A DNA stretch of 64,000 nt from Cephaloticoccus capnophilus (GCF_001580045.1 NZ_LSZP01000009.1:1-64000); one strand, 5' to 3'. Positions 51,041 through 61,376 are shown, counted from the stretch's first letter. Notes: a model not told the origin generated them from the letters alone. Numbers and translations are program-made.

Positions 51041-52534
51041 TTACCTAGCGCCGGCGACGCCCACGGCTTTGAAGAGGGCGGAGGCTTTGTTGATTGATTC
51101 TTGGTATTCGCCTTCGCCGGTGGAGTCGGCGACCCAGCCGCCGCCGGATTGGATGTAAACTTGGCCGTCTTTAATAAGTGCGGTACGCAGCATGATGCAG
51201 GTGTCGGTGTTGCCGTCGTAACCGAAATGGCCGAGGGCTCCGGCGTAGAACCCGCGTTGGAGCTGCTCGAGCTCGGTGATGATTTGCATGGCGCGGACTT
51301 TGGGCGCGCCGCTGACGGTGCCGGCGGGGAAGGTGGCACGCATGAGGTCGAAGGCGTTTTTATCGGCGGCGATGCGGCCTTCGACTTGGGACACGATGTG
51401 CATGACGTGCGAGTAGCGCTCGACGGTCATGAAGTCGGGGACGGTGACGGTGCCGTATTCACAGACGCGGCCGATGTCATTTCGGGCGAGGTCCACGAGC
51501 ATGAGGTGCTCGGCTTTTTCCTTCTCATCGGCGAGGAGTTCGCGTTCGAGCGCGGCGTCTTCGGCGGGGGTCGCGCCGCGGCGGCGTGTGCCCGCGATGG
51601 GGCGGATCTCCACGAGCCCGTCGGTGAGTTTGACGTGGACTTCGGGCGAGGCGCCGACGAGCGAGAAGTCGCCCGTCTCTAGGATAAACATGTAGGGCGA
51701 GGGGTTTACGGTGCGGAGCGCGCGGTAGAGGTCGAGCGGGCTTTGGGCAAAGGGTTTGGAGAAACGCTGCGCGCCGACGACTTGGATGATGTCGCCCGCG
51801 CGGATGTAGCCTTTGGCGGTTTCGACGGCGGCTTCAAAGTCGGGCTGAGTGAAATTACCGCTGGGGACTTTAATGGGTGGGGACTCGGGGAGCGGTACGG
51901 GCGCAAGCGGGGCGGGTTGGCGGAGGATTTCGTAGAGGGCGTCAATCTCGTTGACGGCGCGGTCGTAGGCTTGGGCTGCGTCTTCGTCATCGCCGATGTG
52001 CGCGTTTACGCAGAGGCGGAGCGTCTGTTTGGCGCGGTCAAAGATGAGCAGCGTATCCGAGAGCATGAAGTAGAGAAGCGGCAGGCCGAGTTCGTCGCGC
52101 GGGGCTACGGGGACGGTGGGCTCGATGCGCATCACGTATTCGTAGCCGAGGAAGCCGACTGCACCGCCGGTGAAGCTGGGGAGCTCGGGGAGGCGGACGG
52201 GCCGGTAGCGCGCCATCTCGTCTTCGATTAATTTAAGCGGGTCAGCGGGGGTGGGGACGTGGCGGACGGGTTCGGCCGCGGCGGGCTCGCGGATTTGCGT
52301 AGTCTCTGGCCCGCAGGCGAAAACTTTGCGCGGGCGGCAGCCGATGAAGCTGTAGCGGGAGAGGCGTTCGCCGCCTTCGATGGATTCGAGGAGGTAGGCG
52401 GGGCCCGCGTTGCGAAGCTTGGCGTAGGCCGAGACGGGTGTCTCAAAGTCGGCCATGAGGTCGGTGTAGACGGGGACGACGTTGCCGTGCGTGGCGAGTT
52501 CGACGAAGGCATCGCGCGAGGGATGGATGTTCAT
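51041..52534 (-). CDS. trpE: Anthranilate synthase component I
   Basis: Makes anthranilate from chorismate with a glutamine amidotransferase partner (not in the window). It has 497 residues: N-terminal regulatory part with AYLLESIEGGERLSRYSFIG (the LLES motif of Trp feedback binding), then GDIIQVVGAQRFSKPF, RPIAGTRRRG, LVDLARNDIGRV, FPAGTVSGAPKVRAMQII and GGGWVADSTGEGEYQE. All chorismate-site motifs are intact. It is downstream of glmS on the same strand, with no leader peptide or attenuator seen. Confidence 0.94.
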   Translation of the reverse strand: MNIHPSRDAFVELATHGNVVPVYTDLMADFETPVSAYAKLRNAGPAYLLESIEGGERLSRYSFIGCRPRKVFACGPETTQIREPAAAEPVRHVPTPADPLKLIEDEMARYRPVRLPELPSFTGGAVGFLGYEYVMRIEPTVPVAPRDELGLPLLYFMLSDTLLIFDRAKQTLRLCVNAHIGDDEDAAQAYDRAVNEIDALYEILRQPAPLAPVPLPESPPIKVPSGNFTQPDFEAAVETAKGYIRAGDIIQVVGAQRFSKPFAQSPLDLYRALRTVNPSPYMFILETGDFSLVGASPEVHVKLTDGLVEIRPIAGTRRRGATPAEDAALERELLADEKEKAEHLMLVDLARNDIGRVCEYGTVTVPDFMTVERYSHVMHIVSQVEGRIAADKNAFDLMRATFPAGTVSGAPKVRAMQIITELEQLQRGFYAGALGHFGYDGNTDTCIMLRTALIKDGQVYIQSGGGWVADSTGEGEYQESINKASALFKAVGVAGAR

Positions 52535-52650
52535 GACGGGAAAGAGCGAGATAAGGCAGGCATTGGGCGGCGAGTTAAGGGACGCGGGCTCGGCGGCTTC
52601 CGCTGTGCTGTGCCCCTCGTTCGCGCGGCGTGTTTTACTGTAGGCAAGGC

Positions 52651-54594
52651 TTATTCTACAGTGACGGATTTGGCGAGGTTGCGCGGTTTATCGACATCGC
52701 AGCCGCGTTGTTTGGCGATTTCGTAGCTGAGCAGCTGCACGGGGATTGTGGCGACGAGCGGGAGGATGGCTTCGTGGCAATCGGGGATGTCAATGCGCGC
52801 ATCGGCGAGTTTTTCTGGGAGTTCGAGCCCTTCGGTGCAAATGGCGATGATAGGGCCGCCGCGCGCTTTTACTTCCTGCATGGAGGAGACGACTTTGGAA
52901 AACAGCTCGCCGCGCGTGACGAAGAACACGCTGGGGCAGTCGGGGCTAATGAGGGCGATGGGGCCGTGCTTGAGTTCGGCGGCGGGGTAGCCCTCGGCGT
53001 GAATGTAGGAGATTTCTTTGAGCTTGAGCGCGCCCTCGAGTGCGATGGGAAAGAGCGCGAGTCGGCCAAGGAAGAGCATGTCGGTGACCTGCGCGTAGCG
53101 TGTAGCGATTTCGGCGATACGTGGGGCTTGCTCGAGCGTTTTGCGGATGAGTGCGGGGACGGCGCGAAGCGCGGCCACAGCGGCGGCGCCGTCGGTGAAG
53201 CTCATCGTGCGCAGCCGCGCGAGGTAGAGTGCGAGCATCGCGCCGATGAGTAGTTGCGAGGTGAAGGCTTTGGTGGAGGCGACGCCGATTTCGGGCCCTG
53301 CGTGCTGGTAAATGCCGCCATCGGCTTCGCGGGCGATTGTGGAGCCGACGACGTTGGTGACGGCGAGCACGCGCAGGCCCTTGCGTTTGGCTTCGCGGAG
53401 GGCGGCGAGTGTGTCGATGGTTTCGCCGGACTGGCTCATGACGAGGCAGAGCGTGTTGGTGGGCGAGAGGGGGGCGTTGCGGTAGCGAAATTCGGAGGCG
53501 TAATCGACCTCGACGGGTAGGCGCGCAAATCGCTCGATGAGGTGCTTGGTGACGAGGCAGGCATGCCAAGCGGTGCCGCAAGCGCAGAGGATGATCCGGT
53601 CGACGTTGCGAAGTTCATCTGCGTTGAGGTTTAGCCCGCCGAATTGGGCGGTGCTGCCGTCTTCGGAGAAGCGGCCACGCATGGTGTTTTCGAGCGCGTC
53701 AGGCTGCTCGAAAATCTCCTTCTGCATAAAGTGCGCGTAGTCGCCGAGCTCGGCTTGGGCGATTGACCAAGTGATTTGGTCAACGACGGGTTCGAGCGGG
53801 GCGGCGTTTAGGCTGCTGAGGCGTAGGTCGGTGGGGCTCAGGTGGGCGAGCTCGCCGTCGTTTAGGTAGACGACTTTTTGCGTGCGGCTGATGAGTGCGG
53901 CGGCGTCGCTGGCGACGAGGTGCTCGCCCTCGCCGATGCCGAGGATGAGCGGCGAGCCTTTGCGCGCGGCGACGAGCTCGTCTGGCGCATCGACGCAGAG
54001 GGCGACGAGCCCGTAAGTGCCTTCGACATGGCGGAGTGCGCCGCGCACAGCGACGAGGAGCCGGGCGTCCTGAGCGTCATTGGCGTTGTGCGCGTTTTGC
54101 GGCGGCGTCTTTGCGTAGTGGTAAGCGATGAGGTTGCAGAGCACCTCAGTGTCGGTCTCGGAGGCGAAGGTGTAGCCGTGGCCGAGGAGGAATGTCTTTA
54201 TCGAGTGGAAGTTCTCGATGACGCCGTTGTGGACGAGGGCGATCCGGTGGTCGTTGCTGAGGTGCGGGTGCGCGTTGGCCTCGGTGACGCCGCCGTGGGT
54301 GGCCCAGCGCGTGTGGCCGATCCCACAATGCGCAAGCGCGGGGAGGGCACTGTGTTGTTGTGCGGCGGCAAGCTCCAACTCGGCGACCCGGCCTATGCGT
54401 TTAAGGTAATGTAGCTTGGCGGCGCTAGGTGCGCGCGCCTTGGCGCTGTCCGGCTCACCCGGCTCGCTGCCTGTCGCAGCTGTCGTGACTGCTAATCCCG
54501 CCGAGTCGTAACCTCGGTATTCGAGTCGTTTTAGTCCCTCGATGATGAAGGGGGTTGCGTGTTGTTTTCCCGTATAGCCGACGATTCCGCACAT
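52651..54594 (-). CDS. glmS: Glutamine-fructose-6-phosphate aminotransferase (isomerizing)
   Basis: First committed step of UDP-GlcNAc synthesis. The 647-residue protein has catalytic Cys2 (MCGIVGYTG), GHTRWATHGG, then two SIS domains (CLVMSQSGETIDTLAALREA; LGRLALFPIALEGALKLKEI; AELKHGPIALI) and the C-terminal KPRNLAKSVTVE. About 30 residues are inserted near position 45-70 (GSEPGEPDSAKARAPSAAK). No glmS ribozyme was recognised in the 120-base divergent gap to glgC. ACTGTAG/CTACAGT arms lie around the stop codon (52637-52662). Confidence 0.95.
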   Translation of the reverse strand: MCGIVGYTGKQHATPFIIEGLKRLEYRGYDSAGLAVTTAATGSEPGEPDSAKARAPSAAKLHYLKRIGRVAELELAAAQQHSALPALAHCGIGHTRWATHGGVTEANAHPHLSNDHRIALVHNGVIENFHSIKTFLLGHGYTFASETDTEVLCNLIAYHYAKTPPQNAHNANDAQDARLLVAVRGALRHVEGTYGLVALCVDAPDELVAARKGSPLILGIGEGEHLVASDAAALISRTQKVVYLNDGELAHLSPTDLRLSSLNAAPLEPVVDQITWSIAQAELGDYAHFMQKEIFEQPDALENTMRGRFSEDGSTAQFGGLNLNADELRNVDRIILCACGTAWHACLVTKHLIERFARLPVEVDYASEFRYRNAPLSPTNTLCLVMSQSGETIDTLAALREAKRKGLRVLAVTNVVGSTIAREADGGIYQHAGPEIGVASTKAFTSQLLIGAMLALYLARLRTMSFTDGAAAVAALRAVPALIRKTLEQAPRIAEIATRYAQVTDMLFLGRLALFPIALEGALKLKEISYIHAEGYPAAELKHGPIALISPDCPSVFFVTRGELFSKVVSSMQEVKARGGPIIAICTEGLELPEKLADARIDIPDCHEAILPLVATIPVQLLSYEIAKQRGCDVDKPRNLAKSVTVE

Positions 54595-54714
54595 TTTTAC
54601 TCGCGACCGTAGCTGTGGCCGATAAGCTCCTGCAAGGCTTTAGGATAGACCCCAAAAAGAACGCATTCTGCGCGCCCCTACGCGGCCTCCAAAAACCCCT
54701 AACTCTTCCTCATC

Positions 54715-56010
54715 ATGACGACACGAAAACGAGTCTTGGCTGTCATCATGGGCGGCGGTCGCGGCACGCGGCTGCAGCCCCTCACTGCGGAGCGCTGCAA
54801 ACCGGCCGTACCTCTTGCCGGTAAATATCGCTTGGTCGATATTCCGATAAGTAACTGCATTAATTCCGAGATTAACCGGATGTTTTTGCTCACGCAGTTT
54901 AACACTGCCTCGCTGCACCGTCACATCCGCGAGACTTACCATTTCGATGCGTTTGGCGGGGGCTTTGTCGAAGTGCTCGCCGCCGAGCAGACTGAGAAGA
55001 GCGTGGATTGGTATCAAGGCACTGCCGATGCGGTGCGGCGCAACCTCAACCACTTCCGCGTCTTCGATCACGATCTCGTGCTGATACTTTCGGGCGATCA
55101 GCTTTACAAAATGGACTTTCGCGAGCTAATCGACGCGCACATCGCGAGCGGGGCCGATGTGACGCTCTCGGCAATTCCGGTGCCGGTTTCCAAGGTCGAG
55201 GGGCTAGGGCTGATGAAGGTAAACGATGCGCTCGAGATCGAAGACTTTGCCGAAAAGCCGAGCGACCCTGCGGTGATTGAAGGGCTCGCGTTGAGCCCCA
55301 AGATAGAGAAGCGGCTGCACGCGCCTACTATCGGTCGCGAGAAGCACTGCCTCGCCTCGATGGGGATTTACCTCTTTAACCGCAAAGCGCTCACCGAGGC
55401 ACTCGACAACACGATGGCCGACTTTGGCAAAGAGGTGATCCCGAGCCTGCGCGGGCGCAAAAAACTCTGTGCGCACATCTTTGAGGGCTATTGGGAAGAC
55501 ATCGGCACAGTGAAGGCGTTCTACGAGGCAAACCTCGCTCTCGCGCAGCCTTTACCGCCCTTTAACTTTTTCGACCCGAGGGCGCCCGTCTACACGCTCG
55601 ACCGCTACCTGCCGCCGTCGAAAATCAATCTCTGCACGGTCGATAACATCGTGGTGGGCGACGGCTCCATTTTGAGTAATGGCGTACTGACGCACTGCGT
55701 CTTCGGGCTGCGCTCCTTCGTCGCCGATGGTTGCGCCTTGGAGGATGTCGTTCTCATGGGTGCGGATTTTTACGAAACGCCTGACGACCAGGCGGAAAAC
55801 AAACGGCTGGGCCGGCCAAATATCGGTGTCGGGAAAAACTGCACGATTCGCGGCGCGATTATCGATAAGAACGCACGCGTGGGCGATGGCTGCACGCTCG
55901 ACGCGACCGGCAAGGCCGATGGCCGTTACGCCGCCGGGGCAGTCATCGTGCGCGACGGCGTGCTTGTCGTCCCTCGCGGCGGTATCGTCCCACCCAATAC
56001 AGTGGTGTGA
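54715..56010 (+). CDS. glgC: Glucose-1-phosphate adenylyltransferase
   Basis: Makes ADP-glucose for glycogen. A 431-residue protein with the nucleotide-binding GGGRGTRLQPLTAERCKPA, YRLVDIPISNCINS, YQGTADAVRRN, LILSGDQLYKMD, IEDFAEKPSDP and GYWEDIGTVKAFYEANLAL. A left-handed beta-helix domain follows (INLCTVDNIVVGDGSILSNG, IIDKNARVGDGC). The Arg/Lys allosteric residues near the N-terminus look conserved. Divergent from glmS; no other glg gene here. Confidence 0.94.
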   Translation: MTTRKRVLAVIMGGGRGTRLQPLTAERCKPAVPLAGKYRLVDIPISNCINSEINRMFLLTQFNTASLHRHIRETYHFDAFGGGFVEVLAAEQTEKSVDWYQGTADAVRRNLNHFRVFDHDLVLILSGDQLYKMDFRELIDAHIASGADVTLSAIPVPVSKVEGLGLMKVNDALEIEDFAEKPSDPAVIEGLALSPKIEKRLHAPTIGREKHCLASMGIYLFNRKALTEALDNTMADFGKEVIPSLRGRKKLCAHIFEGYWEDIGTVKAFYEANLALAQPLPPFNFFDPRAPVYTLDRYLPPSKINLCTVDNIVVGDGSILSNGVLTHCVFGLRSFVADGCALEDVVLMGADFYETPDDQAENKRLGRPNIGVGKNCTIRGAIIDKNARVGDGCTLDATGKADGRYAAGAVIVRDGVLVVPRGGIVPPNTVV

Positions 56011-56441
56011 GCGTGAGTGCCCGCTGGCGGATTTTGACGATTCCGGCACTGGGCATGTTACGTGTACCATGAGCCGGGCGTGGTGCTCATCCGGGCGGGC
56101 GAACGTATTGCGATTCCCGATTTGCTGATTGGCCGCGTGGGCGACGGCTGCACGCTCCACGCGAATGTGCTTAGCTTTGACCAGTACTTTGCGCGGATGC
56201 CCGAAGTGAGCGCGCGCAGAGGCATTTCAGTGAGGCTCAAGCTTGGTCGCGCTGCGCGTAAACTGCCGCGGTCACTGACCGCCCCTTACGTAAAAAACGG
56301 GAGGCCAGAAACCTCGCAAAGTTGGCAGGCGGTAGCTTCTCTTTTGCTACCCCTTACCGCAGTGATCGTGTTGCCCGCACAGGCTCGCCGTTTTCATGCG
56401 GATTTCTCTCTCCACCAAGACCCCAATTTCCCCTTTTGGCT
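56011..56441. other. Region after glgC with a weak ORF and a repeat fragment
   Basis: One frame (56038-56502) reads GVVLIRAGERIAIPDLLIGR and onward, but it has no family match I know, starts from GTG at best and runs through repeat DNA and into the next gene in another frame. The palindrome GCGGTCA-c-TGACCGC (56268-56282) is the same as in copy C of the large element. The right part holds nothing recognisable. Confidence 0.35.
56268..56282. repeat. Solo palindrome of the modular-element family
   Basis: GCGGTCA-c-TGACCGC followed by CCCC. It corresponds to 49140-49154 and the adjacent GGGGC of the terminal repeat, in the opposite orientation, without the rest of the element. Confidence 0.5.
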
Positions 56442-56936
56442 ATGGGCTGCGACCTACCCAAAATTCACATCGAGTGGGATGACGCGCATGCTGCCGGGCT
56501 AACGCTCGAGCTGCGCACTTATCGACAAATCGTGAGTCGGCTCGGTTCGCATGAGGGCGTGGAAACCTCGCTCGATACGCAAGACGCGGACGGACGACAC
56601 TGGGGGCGCGAGCCTTCCGATGTGCTCGAAAATACGCGCGAATCGAGCGAGTGCGCAGGCAGCGTCTTACATGACGTCCGCGCCATGTGCCGTAGTCTGG
56701 GGAGACTGCGCGACCTCGGGGCGACCGTGACAATCGATGGACGCGAAGCCACCGTCGCTGCGCTCGATGCCTACGAAGACACACTCGCACGCGAAGTGTG
56801 CCGACTCGGGAGTGATGCATCCGCCGATTCCGGCGACCGCGCAGTTAACGGCGAACGCGGCGGCAGCTTCCTCAGCACCATCGTCTATGTCGTGGGCCTC
56901 GCAGTCGTGCTTCAGTGGGTTTTTAGCTGTAGTTGA
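56442..56936 (+). CDS. Tail-anchored small membrane protein
   Basis: A 164-residue protein. Its soluble part is helical and charged (LTLELRTYRQIVSRLGSHEG; VRAMCRSLGRLRDLGATVTI), followed by a single C-terminal membrane helix (FLSTIVYVVGLAVVLQWVF) ending SCS. No signal peptide, so it would be anchored with its N-terminus in the cytoplasm. Family not recognised. The ATG at 56442 is chosen; frame upstream is non-coding in character. It lies 164 bases before hrpA. Confidence 0.55.
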   Translation: MGCDLPKIHIEWDDAHAAGLTLELRTYRQIVSRLGSHEGVETSLDTQDADGRHWGREPSDVLENTRESSECAGSVLHDVRAMCRSLGRLRDLGATVTIDGREATVAALDAYEDTLAREVCRLGSDASADSGDRAVNGERGGSFLSTIVYVVGLAVVLQWVFSCS

Positions 56937-56963
56937 GCCTGCCCGCGCAGCCGCTGCGAGAGG

Positions 56964-57025
56964 GCGACTACAGGGCGCGCGCGGCCCGCTTATTCATTGT
57001 AGCGACTACAGGGCGCGCGGCCCGC
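56964..57025. repeat. Short direct repeat upstream of hrpA
   Basis: GCGACTACAGGGCGCGCG and GGCCCGC occur at 56964-56989 and again at 57003-57025, differing by one CG. The GGCCCGC part recalls the GC-rich repeat modules elsewhere. Confidence 0.55.
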
Positions 57026-57100
57026 CCGCAGCGACCCGGTCGTCACGTTTAAGGGCGGGGAGTTTTCTCGTGTGCTGGGCTTGACCACGATTGCGCTAGA

Positions 57101-60100
57101 GTGAGGGCATTTGTTTCGCTCTCGCTTCCCGCCAATCCCGTGCCTTCCCGCAATCCCGATAAAACCCATCCTCACGCGCCTGCCTTCCGGCTCGATTTTC
57201 CGCCGGAGCTTCCGATTAGCGCGCGCGCGGAAGAAATCGTTGAGGCGATTCAGCGGCACCCCGTCCTGATCCTTGCGGGCGAGACCGGCTCGGGAAAAAC
57301 CACGCAGCTTCCCAAGCTCTGCCTCGCTGCCGGACGTGGGACGCTCGGGCGCATCGCGTGCACGCAGCCGCGGCGTGTGGCCGCGCTTTCGGTGTCGCGC
57401 CGCGTGGCCGAGGAGCTTCGCGTGCCGTGGGGCCGAGAGGTCGGCTGTAAAATCCGTTTCAACGACCAAACGAGCGCGGCGACACTCATCAAATTCCTGA
57501 CCGACGGGATGCTCCTCGCTGAAGTCCAAGGCGACCCGTTTTTAGGCGAGTACGACACGGTCATCATCGACGAGGCGCACGAACGCTCCCTCAACATCGA
57601 CTTCCTAATCGGCCACTTGCGCAACCTCCGCGCGCGGCGGCCCGAGCTAAAAATCATCCTTACCTCGGCAACGATTGATACCGCGCTTTTCAGCGCGGCC
57701 TTCGACGATGCACCGGTGATTTCGGTCTCGGGCCGCACCTATCCAGTAGAGGTCATTTATTCGCCGCTCGACGGACTCGGCAGCGACTACGCCGAAGGCG
57801 ACGAAAACGAAGACCGCAGCGACCTAGCCTCAATCCAGTCTGCCCGTGCGGAGGCGCTCCACTACATCGATGGCGCAGTCGAGGCCGTAGCGCGTATCCT
57901 CGCCGAAAGCCACTCCGGCGACATCCTCGTTTTCATGCCCAGCGAGCGCGATATCCGCGAGACCTGCGACTTGCTGGGAGGCGTGCAAAATCGCCACCGC
58001 TGCGAACTGGTGCCGCTCTTTGGCCGCTTGAGTGCGAGCGAGCAGCAACGCGTTTTCGCGCCGAGCCAAGCGCGCAAAATCGTCGTCGCGACGAACATCG
58101 CCGAGACCTCACTCACGCTTCCGGGCATTCGCTTCGTCGTGGATACGGGGCTCGCGCGGCTCAGTCGCTACTCGCCGCAGACGCGCACGCGACGGCTCCC
58201 GATCGAGCCCATTTCGCAATCAAGTGCTGACCAACGCAAAGGCCGCAGTGGCCGCGTCGCCGAGGGGCTCTGTATCCGGCTCTACAGCGAGAAAGACTTT
58301 TTGGAGCGACCGCGCTTTACGCAGCCCGAGATTCAGCGCGCGAACCTAGCGGACGTGATTTTGCGGATGCTTGCCAGTGGTCTCGGCGACATTGAGAGCT
58401 TCCCCTTCATCAACCGCCCCAGCACTCAAGCGATTCGCTCCGGCTACTCGCTCCTCGAAGAGCTCGGCGCAATCGAGCTCGGAAGTGCACGCACCTTAAC
58501 CCGCGTGGGCCGCGAGCTCGCGCGGCTCCCCGTCGATCCGACAATTGGGCGGATGATTCTCCAAGCGCGTCGCGAAAAGGCGCTGCGCGAAGTGCTCGTC
58601 ATCGCTGCCGCGCTCTCGATTCAAGACCCGCGTGAGCGCCCGCTCGACAAGCAGGCCCAAGCCGACTCTGCCCACCGTCGCTTCCTGCATCCCGACTCCG
58701 ACTTTCTCACCCTGCTCAACATCTGGGATGCCTATCACGACGAGTTTGAGCGCTTGAGCCAATCGCGGCTCCGTAAGTTCTGCCGTGAGCATTTTCTAAG
58801 TTACCCGCGCATGCGCGAATGGCGCGACATTCACTCCCAACTTTGCGAAGCGATTGGCGACGGGCGGAAAGGGGCGAGTCCCCTGAGTTCGGCTTTCTCA
58901 GGGCTGGAAGTTCAAGATGCCAAAACGACCGCTTGGGGCACTGCGCCGTATCGCGCCATCCACCGCGCGATTCTCGCCGGCCTCCTTGGCAACATTGCCG
59001 AGTGGCAGGAAAAGGATCGTGTCTACAAAGCCCAGCGCGACCGTCGCCTCGCGATCTTTCCCGGCTCGGTGCTCTTCCAGCGCGACGCGCGGAAAGCGAA
59101 AGGCCAGTCCCCCGACGGGCGGCCGCCGTCCGCCCGCCAAAAAAAGGGAGCGAATCCGCCCTGGATGATGGCGGGGGAGATTGTGGAAACCTCGCGGCTC
59201 TATGCGCGCACCTGTGCGCGGCTCGACCCGCAGTGGGCAGTCGAGCTCGGAAAGCACCTCATTAAACTCTCGCACAGCGAACCCTTTTGGGACGAGGCGA
59301 AGGGGCGCGTGATGGTCAAGCAGCGCGCCCGGCTTCACGGGCTCGAACTCGAAGTCCGCGCCGTAAGCTACGGCCGCATCGACCCACGCAGCGCGACGGA
59401 GATTTTCATCCGCGAGGGGCTCGTTAATGACACGATTACTTGGCCCTTCGATTTCCTAGCGCACAACCGAGCCATCCGCGACGAAGTCGAGAGCCTCTTC
59501 ACCCGCACCCGCGACAGCCGCGTCCTCAACCTCGACGAGGCCCTCTATCGTTTCTACGCGGCGCAGCTTTTTACCGATGCAGACGGTGGGCCGCACTATA
59601 CCTCCTCCGTCGCCGAGCTGGTTGACCTCACCCGCGAGCGTGCCGCCGCGTACCCCGATTTTCTAAAACTGCGCGTTGGGGATTTATACGATCCGGAGGC
59701 CGATGAGGCCGCCGCGCACGCGCTCAGCTTTCCAGAAAAACTTCCGCTCCAAAACACCGCGCTGCCGCTTAACTACGCCTACCGCCCGGGCCAAGCGGAC
59801 GACGGCGTGACGCTCGATCTGAGTCCGCGCGAAGTCACCTCGCTTAACGAGGCCTCATTGGATTGGGCAGTGCCCGGGCATCTCTTTGAAAAGGTAGAGT
59901 TCTACTTGCGCGCGCTGCCCAAGGAGCTTCGCCGTGCGCTCGTGCCGCTCGCCGAAACCGCCAAAAGTCTCAGTGCCCAGCTCGCCTCGCGCGACCGCTT
60001 AACCGGTCGTCGCGAAACGCTCACCGCAGCCCTTGCTGCCCAGCTCAATGAACGCTTCGGCCTCCACCTTAAGCCGGAGATCTGGACGGGCCGCGCACTC

Positions 60101-61360
60101 CCCGAGCACCTGCGCGTCCGCGTCCGCGTGACTGACGAAACGGGCCGCGAACTTTGCGCCAGCCGCGAGCTTGCGGAGATTCGCGCAAAACTCGCCCTCG
60201 CGCAAACCGAGGCGACCAGCACGGCTTCGAAAGCGGCGAGTCAAGCTTGGCGCGCGGCGCGTGCGCGCTGGGAAAAGCTCGACCAAGCCGAGTGGGCTTT
60301 CGGGGAGGCAATCCCCAGCGAGGTCAAAATCGGCGAGGACGCGGGACTGCCGCTGATGGCTTACCCGGGACTGGCGACGCGCGTCGGACAGGTGAGTGCC
60401 GAGCCGTCGCCTCCTTGGGCTACAGGCGTTTCGCTCAAACTGTTTAAAACGCGGGAAGAGGCGCTTGCCGAAACACGCGCGGGTGTTTCGGCCCTCTTGG
60501 AGTTGGGGCTTCGGCACGACCTAGGTTGGCTCGCTCGCGACCTGCGCGATTTTAGGAAACTCGGGCCCCTGGTTTCCACGCTGGCACCGCTTGCCGCATT
60601 GGAGGAGGACGCCGCACAGATGCTTCGCCGCTGGGCCTGCGACTCGGCCCGCTGTCCGTGGCGAGACGCGGGCGTCAAGTCAGGCTCCGCGAGCGAACTC
60701 CGCGCGGGCGATTTCTCAGCGGCCCTCGCAAAAGCAAAGGCCGACTTACGCGGCATCGTGCCCAAGCTCTGCGACCTGCTTGGCGAGGTGCTCGCACTCC
60801 GACAAGAACTCCTCGTCCACCCGACGCCCTACACCGGACTCGGCGAGGAGCTTACGCGCCTGTTGCCGCCAGATTTTATTCGGTGTGTGAGCTGGCCGCA
60901 GCTTCAGCACTTTCCCCGTTACTTACGTGCGAGACGGCTGCGTGCGGAGCGTTGGCGGCAGAATCCGAAAAAAGACGCCGACCGTGCACGCCAACTCGCC
61001 CCCTACGAGCGGGCCTTGCACGAGTTCGAAAGCGAGGCGCGCGACAAACCCGCTTATCGCGAATTAGCCGCTCTGGGAAAACTCCGCTGGCTCGTCGAAG
61101 AGTTTCGCGTGAGCCTCTTCGCTCAAGAGCTCGGCACCGCAGAGCCCGTTTCGGAGAAAAAATTGGACGCGGTGATTTTTGCCCTGCGTTCGGAAGATTC
61201 GCCCCAGCGGGAACTCAGTTCACGGGGGCCAGCTTTGCGCAGTTCCTCGCTCCCAGCACCCGCTACATCCGTTTCCAAACAGCCGATTGCTCAAGCAAGC
61301 GCTCCGCTCAAGCAACCGCTGAAAAGCCTCGCCGCGCTCGAAAAACTCTTCCGCCGCTAA
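57101..61360 (+). CDS. hrpA: ATP-dependent RNA helicase HrpA (DEAH-box)
   Basis: A 1419-residue DEAH/RHA helicase, slightly longer than E. coli HrpA. Walker A is GETGSGKTT, then TQPRRVAALSVSRRVAEE, DEAH box DEAHERS, motif III TSATIDT, motif V TNIAETSLTLPGI and motif VI DQRKGRSGRV. The HA2 and OB-fold regions and the long HrpA-specific C-terminal domain (DUF3418) follow. An insert of about 20 residues (KGQSPDGRPPSARQKKG) lies near 665. GTG start at 57101; another GTG at 57140 is possible. Implicated in RNA processing and ribosome rescue. Confidence 0.93.
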   Translation: MRAFVSLSLPANPVPSRNPDKTHPHAPAFRLDFPPELPISARAEEIVEAIQRHPVLILAGETGSGKTTQLPKLCLAAGRGTLGRIACTQPRRVAALSVSRRVAEELRVPWGREVGCKIRFNDQTSAATLIKFLTDGMLLAEVQGDPFLGEYDTVIIDEAHERSLNIDFLIGHLRNLRARRPELKIILTSATIDTALFSAAFDDAPVISVSGRTYPVEVIYSPLDGLGSDYAEGDENEDRSDLASIQSARAEALHYIDGAVEAVARILAESHSGDILVFMPSERDIRETCDLLGGVQNRHRCELVPLFGRLSASEQQRVFAPSQARKIVVATNIAETSLTLPGIRFVVDTGLARLSRYSPQTRTRRLPIEPISQSSADQRKGRSGRVAEGLCIRLYSEKDFLERPRFTQPEIQRANLADVILRMLASGLGDIESFPFINRPSTQAIRSGYSLLEELGAIELGSARTLTRVGRELARLPVDPTIGRMILQARREKALREVLVIAAALSIQDPRERPLDKQAQADSAHRRFLHPDSDFLTLLNIWDAYHDEFERLSQSRLRKFCREHFLSYPRMREWRDIHSQLCEAIGDGRKGASPLSSAFSGLEVQDAKTTAWGTAPYRAIHRAILAGLLGNIAEWQEKDRVYKAQRDRRLAIFPGSVLFQRDARKAKGQSPDGRPPSARQKKGANPPWMMAGEIVETSRLYARTCARLDPQWAVELGKHLIKLSHSEPFWDEAKGRVMVKQRARLHGLELEVRAVSYGRIDPRSATEIFIREGLVNDTITWPFDFLAHNRAIRDEVESLFTRTRDSRVLNLDEALYRFYAAQLFTDADGGPHYTSSVAELVDLTRERAAAYPDFLKLRVGDLYDPEADEAAAHALSFPEKLPLQNTALPLNYAYRPGQADDGVTLDLSPREVTSLNEASLDWAVPGHLFEKVEFYLRALPKELRRALVPLAETAKSLSAQLASRDRLTGRRETLTAALAAQLNERFGLHLKPEIWTGRALPEHLRVRVRVTDETGRELCASRELAEIRAKLALAQTEATSTASKAASQAWRAARARWEKLDQAEWAFGEAIPSEVKIGEDAGLPLMAYPGLATRVGQVSAEPSPPWATGVSLKLFKTREEALAETRAGVSALLELGLRHDLGWLARDLRDFRKLGPLVSTLAPLAALEEDAAQMLRRWACDSARCPWRDAGVKSGSASELRAGDFSAALAKAKADLRGIVPKLCDLLGEVLALRQELLVHPTPYTGLGEELTRLLPPDFIRCVSWPQLQHFPRYLRARRLRAERWRQNPKKDADRARQLAPYERALHEFESEARDKPAYRELAALGKLRWLVEEFRVSLFAQELGTAEPVSEKKLDAVIFALRSEDSPQRELSSRGPALRSSSLPAPATSVSKQPIAQASAPLKQPLKSLAALEKLFRR

Positions 61361-61376
61361 GCTGCGCTCGGTGCCT

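Noticed and set aside
52535-52650. trp leader peptide or attenuator before trpE
   Set aside because: No short ORF with tandem Trp codons and no terminator/antiterminator pair was found.
54595-54714. glmS ribozyme or other riboswitch between glmS and glgC
   Set aside because: Only 120 bases and no conserved ribozyme core was recognised.
56038-56502. ORF following glgC (GVVLIRAGERIAIPDLLIGR...)
   Set aside because: No proper start, crosses a repeat palindrome and overlaps a better frame; kept only as a note on the region.
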